Shown one piece after another: positions 26,730 to 33,750 of a stretch of 64,000 nucleotides of DNA. Origin of the DNA: Pseudomonas fluorescens (lineage in GTDB: Bacteria > Pseudomonadota > Gammaproteobacteria > Pseudomonadales > Pseudomonadaceae); NCBI RefSeq assembly GCF_001708445.1, contig NZ_CP015637.1, positions 2,047,001 through 2,111,000 on the forward strand. The letters are read 5' to 3'. Every line of letters begins with the position of its first letter. The stretch's first letter is position 1. Below the pieces are notes generated by a model that ran no database searches, was not told where the DNA came from, and was given only the letters and a program-made list of their open reading frames with translations. The position numbers and the translations under genes are program-made.

Positions 26730-27278
26730 GTGCGGGACCGCATGATCCTGATGGTCAGGGAAATTCTCAAGCGTCCGCCTCTTAACGACGCAATCATCGA
26801 TTGCGAGGGGTACATCACTCGCGACAGCTTGAGGGTGGCTGCTGCAACGCTGCTGGGCAACAGTACGCCAGGGGCCTTCAGCCAGGATCCTTTCCAGGGG
26901 CAGGGCAATGCCCTGGTTGTCGAGGCCCTGCAAGGTCATTTCACACAATTGAAAGACCCGACCAAGGATCGCAAGTTTTTTTTTGAAGCGCTTGAGTACG
27001 TGGAAATTGCGCTGCTCAAAACCGTGATGAATGACCCCGATGCCATTGATTCACTGGGCCTGCCCATACTGGAGCCTTGCACTGGCCTGCCCAGGAAGAA
27101 GTACAGCGAACATTGCGTGTACATGGCGAAAAATATTATCGAGCGCCCGGGGTTACTGCGTTCGCTGGAGCGTGCCAACCACACGCGCCTGTTTGGTTGG
27201 CCCCGGTATGAGGGTTGGCTCAGCAATAAGAGTCTTGAACGCTGGCTTGAACAGTACAAGGCGCATAAGGCCAGGTAG
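26730..27278 (+). CDS. Hrp-like locus protein, C-terminal part of a split gene
   Basis: A 182-codon frame opening with GTG 26730, two bases after the upstream TAA. Its first residues RDRMILMVREILKRPPLNDAI align with QDQNIRLARELLRRPEVVNAL in the 24551 protein, i.e. the second half of the repeat begun by the upstream frame. A second repeat (VVEALQGHFTQLKDPTKD) and a third helical pair (MAKNIIERPGLLRSLER) follow. No ribosome site precedes the GTG, which argues for a frameshifted gene over an independent one. Confidence 0.5.
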   Translation: MRDRMILMVREILKRPPLNDAIIDCEGYITRDSLRVAAATLLGNSTPGAFSQDPFQGQGNALVVEALQGHFTQLKDPTKDRKFFFEALEYVEIALLKTVMNDPDAIDSLGLPILEPCTGLPRKKYSEHCVYMAKNIIERPGLLRSLERANHTRLFGWPRYEGWLSNKSLERWLEQYKAHKAR

Positions 27279-27310
27279 CCCTCGATCCGGGCTTATTGCC
27301 TCGAGTGGCC

Positions 27311-28462
27311 TTATACCTTGAGGATCTTGCCACTGATGGCCACACCCGCCAGCAGCAGCGCGATCAACACAAAGGCGGTGCTCAGGCTACTGCCGTGGGC
27401 GATAAAGCCGATCATCGCCGGGCCTGCGAGTATGCCGGCATAGCCGAGGGTGGTGATGGCTGGCACGGCGATATGTTCAGGCATGACGGTCTGCTTGCCG
27501 ACCGCGGTATACAGCACCGGCACGATATTCGAGCAGCCGGCGCCCACCAGGGCGTACCCCAGCAGGGCGGTTTCCCACGCAGGGAGCAGGGTGGCCAGTA
27601 ACATGCCCGTGGTGGCCAGCGCACCACCGATCATGATGACGCGGGTGGCGCCCAGACGCCGCACGATCGCATCACCGGTCAGGCGTCCGGCCGTCATGGT
27701 CAAGGCAAAGGCCGCATAACCCAGGCCGGCATAGGCTTCGTCCAGGCCGCGTTCGGCGCTGAGGAACACCGCGCTCCAGTCGAGCACGGCACCTTCGGCC
27801 AGAAACACGATAAAGCACAGGCAGCCGATAAACAGCACGACGCCGTGCGGCACCGCAAAGGCCGGCCCCGAGCTTTCACTGCCATAGGGCAAGAAGTGTG
27901 GCCCGGCCTTGAGCAGTGCTGCCGCCATGATGACGATCACTACCAGGGTCGCCTGCAAGGGCGACAAGCCCAGCCCCAGCATCCCGGCAACGCCCGCAGC
28001 GCCGACGATGCCTCCCAGGCTGAACAAACCATGGAAGCCCGACATCATGGTTTTGCCGCTGGCGCGCTCAACGATCACCGCTTGCAGGTTGACCGTGGAA
28101 TCCACCGTGCCCAGGCCTGCGCCAAACAGGAACAGCCCGGCGATCAACAAGGGGATCGAACTGACGGTGGCCAGCATCGGCAGGGCCAGGCAGATCAGGA
28201 TCGTCCCGGCGGTCAGTACGCGTCGGCAACCGTAGCGCGAGGCCAGCGCGCCCGCCACGGGCATGGCAATGATCGAACCCACCCCCAGGCACAGCAGCAA
28301 CAGGCCAAGCGTGCCTTCATTCAACTGCGCGCGCGCCTTGGCATACGGTACCAACGGCGCCCAGGCGGCGATGCCGAAGCCAGCGATAAAAAAAGCGATA
28401 CGGGTCGACATTTGTTCCAGCCGACCGGGAACCACGGGCGCTGGGGTGGGGATGGCAGTCAT
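27311..28462 (-). CDS. MFS transporter (YbjJ-like)
   Basis: A 383-residue, 12-helix major facilitator. Helix 1 begins near residue 18 (MSTRIAFFIAGFGIAAWAPL), and the loop 2-3 motif is GALASRYGCRRVL. The length and the WAPLVPYAK start resemble the YbjJ/fucose-permease-like branch. It is convergent with the split Hrp-like gene and has no operon partner. Substrate unknown. Confidence 0.82.
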   Translation of the reverse strand: MTAIPTPAPVVPGRLEQMSTRIAFFIAGFGIAAWAPLVPYAKARAQLNEGTLGLLLLCLGVGSIIAMPVAGALASRYGCRRVLTAGTILICLALPMLATVSSIPLLIAGLFLFGAGLGTVDSTVNLQAVIVERASGKTMMSGFHGLFSLGGIVGAAGVAGMLGLGLSPLQATLVVIVIMAAALLKAGPHFLPYGSESSGPAFAVPHGVVLFIGCLCFIVFLAEGAVLDWSAVFLSAERGLDEAYAGLGYAAFALTMTAGRLTGDAIVRRLGATRVIMIGGALATTGMLLATLLPAWETALLGYALVGAGCSNIVPVLYTAVGKQTVMPEHIAVPAITTLGYAGILAGPAMIGFIAHGSSLSTAFVLIALLLAGVAISGKILKV

Positions 28463-28822
28463 GAAAAATCCTTGGTCTTGCGTTCAATGAACGATGTCCG
28501 GCGCGACATCCTTGCATATCAAGCCGTATCGAGCGAGTCAGGGTTCCCCTGGTTTCAGGTTTGCTGCCCAGGCGGTGAATTCTTTTTTTACAAACACGGA
28601 ACGCTGTGGACCTGATTTGCCACACAGAGCCTGTCGAGTTTGTAGGAGGTGGCCTGGAAGATGTGTAATTCCTGTGAGAATGGATGAACCCCAGCTTTCT
28701 TGTGGTGGATGACCACCTTCCAGCCCACCTCCCACAGCTCGACCATTCTGTAATACGCTGCTGCCCCGGTGAGTAGGCAACTGGATGGACGAGCTGATGA
28801 AAGTTCTCAGGCAGGCGGCAGC
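28463..28822. other. Intergenic region with an inverted-repeat element
   Basis: About 360 bp between the divergent MFS and DapF-like genes. It contains the imperfect 26-bp inverted repeat 28634-28742 and no supported gene. The DapF-like start at 28823 is preceded by GGCAGGCGGCAGC, a weak ribosome site. Confidence 0.6.
28634..28742. repeat. REPIN-like imperfect inverted repeat
   Basis: The arms 28634-28660 and 28717-28742 pair over about 26 bases with three mismatches or gaps; each holds a TGT(A/G)GGAGGTGG core typical of Pseudomonas REP sequences. The 56-base middle is unique. This is the usual layout of a doublet REP (REPIN). Confidence 0.7.
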
Positions 28823-29815
28823 ATGACCCTGTTCTACGATGCACGCGGCAATATCTATGGGGTAGTCAACCCCGCCTTTTTGCGCAGCCGGGGTGTGGGT
28901 GTGCCCGATAGCGCCGCCCTCGCGGCGAGTAACCGGGAGGCATGGGCGGCATCGGCCATCGCTTCCGAATGCGGTTGGGGTTCATTGCCGCGTCCGGCCG
29001 ACGCCAAGGCCCATCGCTGTGATGGGCTGCTGGTCGGGCCGTTTCAGGCTGAGCCGCCGTTCGATCTGTTGATCGTCAATACCGATGGCTCCCTCGCCGA
29101 GCGCAGTGGCAACGGCTTGACCATCTTTGCGCAGGCGTTGACCGACCAGGGGTTGATGACCCAGGGCTGTGAACTGCGGGTGCATCACGACAAATCGGAT
29201 GCCGCGTCGCCGGTGGCTACGTCGGTCGAGCCCGCACGGTATGGGCAGGTCGATGGGTTCTGGCTGGCCTTGGGGCAACCTGAGTTCGGGCCCTTGGCCG
29301 TGGGGGCGGTGGGCGTCGAGCCCGTGCGGGTGGAGGCGCATGGGTTCAGCCGGGTGGACGCGTTGGTGGCAATCAATCCGCAATGGGCCTGCAGTCAGTT
29401 TGTGCGGGTCGGCAACCCTCATTGCGTCACACTGGTCGACCAGGTTTCGGCATTGCCGGACAACCCTTCGATGCACCAGCCCGCATTGTTCCTCGCCCTG
29501 CAAGCCGTTGCCTTCGCACCACCTGTCGGTAGCGGCCAACCCTGTGCCGCCGGCATTAACCTGCAATGGGCGGCGCGTGATCACGGCAACCGGGTGTTGG
29601 CGCGAGTCTTCGAACGGGGCGAGGGACCTACGGCGTCGTCGGGCACCAGCGCCAGCGCTGTGGCATGCGCGGCGTGGCGGGCCGGTTGGGTTGAGGGCGG
29701 TGAAGTGGCCGTGGTCATGCCGGGCGGCACGGCGCCAGTGCGCTTGCAAACGCAGGCCGAACGCTTGCTCGGCGTCAGCCTGTTTGGGACGGCGCGACCA
29801 CTCCCCGCAGCGTAG
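28823..29815 (+). CDS. Diaminopimelate-epimerase-fold protein lacking both catalytic cysteines
   Basis: A 330-residue DapF-fold protein, longer than true DapF (about 275). The two DapF active-site loops are clear but altered: DGSLAERSGNGLT places Ser95 where DapF has its first catalytic Cys (CGNG), and TASSGTSASAVACAAW places Ser273 where the second Cys lies (ACGSG/ACGTG). Other fold markers remain, e.g. VGNPHCV near residue 197. A serine pair would not support the two-thiol racemisation used by DapF, so it is probably not a lysine-pathway enzyme. It stands alone. Alternatives include a lyase, dehydratase or another DapF-like isomerase. Confidence 0.75.
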   Translation: MTLFYDARGNIYGVVNPAFLRSRGVGVPDSAALAASNREAWAASAIASECGWGSLPRPADAKAHRCDGLLVGPFQAEPPFDLLIVNTDGSLAERSGNGLTIFAQALTDQGLMTQGCELRVHHDKSDAASPVATSVEPARYGQVDGFWLALGQPEFGPLAVGAVGVEPVRVEAHGFSRVDALVAINPQWACSQFVRVGNPHCVTLVDQVSALPDNPSMHQPALFLALQAVAFAPPVGSGQPCAAGINLQWAARDHGNRVLARVFERGEGPTASSGTSASAVACAAWRAGWVEGGEVAVVMPGGTAPVRLQTQAERLLGVSLFGTARPLPAA

Positions 29816-30109
29816 GGGAACCCTTGGCGGCTTTAATTTATGTGGGCTAGTTCTTTAGCGGTTAGTTATTTAGATGTAAGCCTGTGTCGTACTTTTCTTA
29901 TTGTTGATCACTGGTTGAGTGGCTGTATTTAATATTTAGCAAAAGACACTTCCATCCTCATCGTACGAATATTCTGTTTTATTTCTGACCGGCCGAATTT
30001 CCGCTGGAGACGCTAAGCTTTTGGGCGTTCAGGCGCTTTTTCTCTGCAACTCGATCGATGTTGCGAGAGAGGGTATTTCAGTCAGAAAGTGGATGGCGGG
30101 TAACAACGG
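29816..30109. other. AT-rich leader of the type VI vgrG module
   Basis: About 290 bp, clearly AT-richer than both flanks, with no gene seen. It marks the upstream edge of the vgrG module and presumably carries its promoter; no clear sigma-54 (GG-N10-GC) site was identified. Confidence 0.5.
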
Positions 30110-32128
30110 ATGGTTAATGCGTTTGTTTCGTCACGTTTCAAATTAATAGTTCCAGGCATAAGTACAGACTTTCAAGTACTGGCTTTCAACGGCAGCGAGG
30201 CCGTCGATCAGCCGTACTTCATTGAGGTGCAACTCGTCAGCGAAAACCCTTCCCTTGACCTGGAGCGTTTGCTTCACCAACTTGCCTATCTGGACTTCGG
30301 CGAGGCCGATCAAGGCCTGCATGGGCAGGTCTACGCCATTGGCCGGGCTGATCCGGGTGTTCGGCTCACCCGCTACCACCTCACCCTGGCACCGCGCCTG
30401 GCCAGCCTGGCCTACCGGCGCGACCAACGCATCTTCCAGCAGCGCAGTGTGCCGCAGATCATCATGGCCGTCCTCGAGCACCATGGCATCCTGGCCGACG
30501 CCTATGCCTTTGAGCTCGGCCCGGTGGTCTATCCGCCGCGCACATTCTGCGTGCAATACGCGGAAACCGACCTGCACTTCATCCAGCGCCTATGTGAAGA
30601 AGAGGGGATTCACTACCATTTCCGCCACAGCGTGAACAACCACCTGCTGGTATTCGGGGATGACCAGACGGTGTTTCGACGCTTGCCACAGCAGCGTTAC
30701 TGCGTCTCGCCTGATCCGACGACCGAGGCGCGGGGCGTCCAGCGTTTCGACAGGCGCCTGGAAACCCGCAGCCGGCAAACGGTGCGCCGCGATCATGACT
30801 TCGAACACCCAGCGTTGCGCCTGCAGGACCAGGCCGGCACGGTGTCTGCGCAACCGCTGGAAGACTATGACTACCCCGCTGGTTTCACTGGCCATGCGCG
30901 GGGTGTGCAATTGGCGCGTCGAGGCCTGGAGCGCCATCAGAGCGACCGTCATCGGGCATCGGGCCAGAGCGATCAACCCGTATTGCGCAGCGGTCATTTC
31001 CTCGACCTGCGTGACCATCCGGACCCGGTCTGCAATGACTTGTGGTTGCTCACCTCGGTGCGTCACGAAGGTTATCAACCGCAAGTACTTGAAGAGGCGG
31101 TATTTGCGCCAGGGGCCTTCCAGGGCTATCGCAACCGCTTCACCGCGACGCCCTGGCGCGCGGTGTATCGTCCGCCCCTCAAACATGCCAAGCCAACCAT
31201 CAAGGGCAGCCAGACCGCTACGGTGACCGGGCCTGCGGGGGAGGAGGTGCATTGCGATGCCTATGGCCGGGTCAAGGTGCGCTTTCATTGGGATCGCCTG
31301 GACCCGACGGATGATAAAAGCAGCGCCTGGGTGCGCGTGGCCACCGGTTGGGCCGGTGCCGGGTTTGGCGCCATGATGATTCCCCGGGTCGGCATGGAGG
31401 TGCTGGTGACCTTTCTTGAAGGCGACCCCGACCAGCCGCTGATCAACGGCTGCCTGCCCAATGCGCTACGCCTGCCGGCCTATTCGTTACCGCAGCACAA
31501 GACCCGTAGTGTGCTGCGTACCTGCAGTTCCCCGGGAGGCGCAGGCGGCAACGAGCTGCATCTGGAAGACCGGTGCGGCGAGGAGCTTATTTACCTGCGC
31601 GCCCAACGTGACCTGGAACAACAGGTCGGCCATGACAGCCGGCTGGAGGTGGCCGGGGAGCGACGCGAGATCATCCACGGGTTAAGTACGGTCCGCCTGG
31701 ATAACGAGGAGCATCGTCACATCACCGGTGATCGCAAGGTGGTGTTGCAGGCGAACGACCACCTTGACGTACAGGGCGAGAGCCGGACCTATGTGAAGCA
31801 GACCCTGGTGGTCGAAGCCGGACAACAGGTGCATATCAAGGCCGGTGCCAACCTGGTGATCGATGCGGGCGCACAACTGAGCCTCAAGGCTGGCGGAGAG
31901 CACCTGGTGCTGCAGGCAGGAGGGATTTTCAGCAGTCGGCCCATCAGCCTTGGCGGCTCACCGTCCGAAACCCGTGCTGCGAATGCCTCGCCTGTTACCG
32001 GCAGCCTGAAAGTCGCCGCCGTGCAAGGCGTCATCATGGACCTGGCGCGGCAACTGGGCGCGGACTTCTGCCCCCTGTGCGAACGCTGCCGTGAAGGCCA
32101 ATGCGACATGACCGGGAGGGCGGCTTGA
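30110..32128 (+). CDS. vgrG: Type VI secretion spike protein VgrG
   Basis: A 672-residue VgrG, the trimeric spike that carries effectors through the type VI machine. The gp27-like part is at residues 1-370 (FKLIVPGISTDFQVLAFNG; ETDLHFIQRLCEEEGIHYHF), followed by the gp5 OB-fold (ATVTGPAGEEVHCDAYGRVK, VRFHWDRLDP, SSAWVRVATGWAGAGFG) and the beta-helical needle (residues 490-620). It ends with a short Cys-rich tail (CPLCERCREGQC) rather than an enzymatic domain. Its stop overlaps the next start (TGATG), tying it to the DUF4123 adaptor and the lipase cargo. Confidence 0.95.
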   Translation: MVNAFVSSRFKLIVPGISTDFQVLAFNGSEAVDQPYFIEVQLVSENPSLDLERLLHQLAYLDFGEADQGLHGQVYAIGRADPGVRLTRYHLTLAPRLASLAYRRDQRIFQQRSVPQIIMAVLEHHGILADAYAFELGPVVYPPRTFCVQYAETDLHFIQRLCEEEGIHYHFRHSVNNHLLVFGDDQTVFRRLPQQRYCVSPDPTTEARGVQRFDRRLETRSRQTVRRDHDFEHPALRLQDQAGTVSAQPLEDYDYPAGFTGHARGVQLARRGLERHQSDRHRASGQSDQPVLRSGHFLDLRDHPDPVCNDLWLLTSVRHEGYQPQVLEEAVFAPGAFQGYRNRFTATPWRAVYRPPLKHAKPTIKGSQTATVTGPAGEEVHCDAYGRVKVRFHWDRLDPTDDKSSAWVRVATGWAGAGFGAMMIPRVGMEVLVTFLEGDPDQPLINGCLPNALRLPAYSLPQHKTRSVLRTCSSPGGAGGNELHLEDRCGEELIYLRAQRDLEQQVGHDSRLEVAGERREIIHGLSTVRLDNEEHRHITGDRKVVLQANDHLDVQGESRTYVKQTLVVEAGQQVHIKAGANLVIDAGAQLSLKAGGEHLVLQAGGIFSSRPISLGGSPSETRAANASPVTGSLKVAAVQGVIMDLARQLGADFCPLCERCREGQCDMTGRAA

Positions 32129-32964
32129 TGCCGATGCTTCCCAACCGCTGGATGGCCCGACAACAACAGGCAGGACGCCGGATATGCCTGATGCTCGATG
32201 GTTACAGCGCGGCCCGCCAGCCCATGTTGGCGGCCCGCGACCTGTCGCACTATCGCTGTCTCTACAGCGAGACCGTCGCGGCAGAACTGGCGAACACGGG
32301 GCCCGTACTCCTGCTGCTGGGGCCGATGAGCGAGCCCGCATTGGTCGACCTGTTGCAACACCCCGAAGCCAACTGGGGGTGGCTGGGCAGCCTGCCTGAC
32401 GACGATTTGACCGGTGTGACAGCGCATTGGCGCGAGCGGCTGATGGTCGGGCCCGAAGGGGAGCAGGCGCTCTACCGTCTTCACGATAATCGCACCCTGG
32501 CCCGTGCCCTGGCCTACCTGCCCACAGCGCTGTGGCCGGAATTCCTCGGGCCACTGATCAGCGTGTGCTACTGGCACGAAGGAGGTTGGCGCCATGGCGA
32601 AAACCCTGCCCCCGGCCACTACCCGGTGCCTGTTCCGGCGCCATGGCTGAACACCCCGAACCCTCAGGCCGACGCCATCCTGCACGCCAATATCCTGCGA
32701 TACCTGCTGGCCGAACACAGTGAAGACCTTGCCGCACTGGTCGAGTTTCAAGACCCCAGGGCGTGGCTGAGCCAAGTGCTGGAGCAGGCTCGCGCCTGGC
32801 AATGGCACGCGCCGGAGCAGCTGGAATTCCTGGTGGTTCGACGGCTGAAGGAGGCGACTCGCAACCGTGTGATCTGTTGGCAGCCGCGAGCGGGTGAGGC
32901 GCCAGGGGAGCATTTTGAACGGCTGGTGGAGCAATGGCGTGGGGAGGAGCGCAATCATGAGTAG
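32128..32964 (+). CDS. DUF4123 type VI effector adaptor (Tap/TEC)
   Basis: A 278-residue cytoplasmic protein of the DUF4123 family, chaperones that load a specific effector onto the VgrG tip. The N-terminal lobe shows CLMLDGYSAARQPM and a downstream GPVLLLLGPM strand; the middle has LYRLHDNRTLARALAYL, a family-typical RxxDxR-like segment. The ATG overlaps the vgrG stop and the 3' end overlaps the next gene by 8 bases, so vgrG-adaptor-lipoprotein-lipase form one operon. The expected client is the class 3 lipase two genes downstream. Confidence 0.88.
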   Translation: MPMLPNRWMARQQQAGRRICLMLDGYSAARQPMLAARDLSHYRCLYSETVAAELANTGPVLLLLGPMSEPALVDLLQHPEANWGWLGSLPDDDLTGVTAHWRERLMVGPEGEQALYRLHDNRTLARALAYLPTALWPEFLGPLISVCYWHEGGWRHGENPAPGHYPVPVPAPWLNTPNPQADAILHANILRYLLAEHSEDLAALVEFQDPRAWLSQVLEQARAWQWHAPEQLEFLVVRRLKEATRNRVICWQPRAGEAPGEHFERLVEQWRGEERNHE

Positions 32965-33739
32965 ATGGATAGGCGGTGCGTTGTTAGTTGTTGCCCTGGT
33001 GTGGCTCCCTGGGTGTACGGGGAAGAGAGGTGAGCATTTTACGCTGGAGGTGGATATGCCGGCGGAGTTCAAAGTCAAAACGGCGGCCAACTACCATCCC
33101 GCCCCTGGTGAGACTTGCACGTTGCCGCAGCGCCGGGGCAGGCGTCCTGAGCGCAAGGTGTTTTTTACTGAATACAAACCCGTGGCCAGTCGGGTGAGTT
33201 ATGAGCTGCCGCTGACTGAAACAGTAGACGGCTGCCCGCTGGTCGTGAGTAGTGTGGTGTTTGATTTTTATGCGAAGTGGGGCAAGCGGGATACGGATGT
33301 TGGGGGGGATATTGCAGGTATCTCCATTCAAGACCGCTTAGAAGACAAATTGCCGACGATGCCTGAGTCACGCGTGCACGAATTGTCAGGGCAATGTCAG
33401 TGGTTGTTTCGGACGGTGGGCCCACAGCACGCAATCATAAAGGTCCTTAAATGCAATTCATTGAGCGAAGGGGGGCAGTTACAGAAAACACCAGCAGGAG
33501 GCGTTGTACAGCGGGCTCAACTGACGGGAAAAACACTTAGGATGGCCCTACACGTTATTGGTGAAGAACGACCTTACATGGGAGATAACTGGATTCGTTT
33601 TCCCCAAGGCTGGAGGCGCTGCCGAGGGAAGAGCTTAGAAGATCAAGACGCGTTCTGTCGGGGTAATACCACTGACTTCAAGTCTTTCAAAATGCCAGAT
33701 GGGCGTATTTGCGACTGGTATCCACACTGTACTGAATAA
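32957..33739 (+). CDS. Lipoprotein, probable immunity protein for the type VI lipase
   Basis: A 260-residue protein with a lipoprotein signal (LVVALVWLPGC, Cys20) placing it in the periplasm. No named family was recognised. It contains at least nine further cysteines (for example ETCTLP, SGQCQWLF, ICDWYPHC), suggesting disulfides. Position between adaptor and lipase effector is the standard place for Tli-type immunity proteins, which are periplasmic because these lipases attack periplasm-facing lipid. Codon use is markedly less GC-rich than vgrG, as in the first part of the lipase gene. The role is inferred from context. Confidence 0.65.
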   Translation: MSRWIGGALLVVALVWLPGCTGKRGEHFTLEVDMPAEFKVKTAANYHPAPGETCTLPQRRGRRPERKVFFTEYKPVASRVSYELPLTETVDGCPLVVSSVVFDFYAKWGKRDTDVGGDIAGISIQDRLEDKLPTMPESRVHELSGQCQWLFRTVGPQHAIIKVLKCNSLSEGGQLQKTPAGGVVQRAQLTGKTLRMALHVIGEERPYMGDNWIRFPQGWRRCRGKSLEDQDAFCRGNTTDFKSFKMPDGRICDWYPHCTE

Positions 33740-33750
33740 GGATGTTCAGC

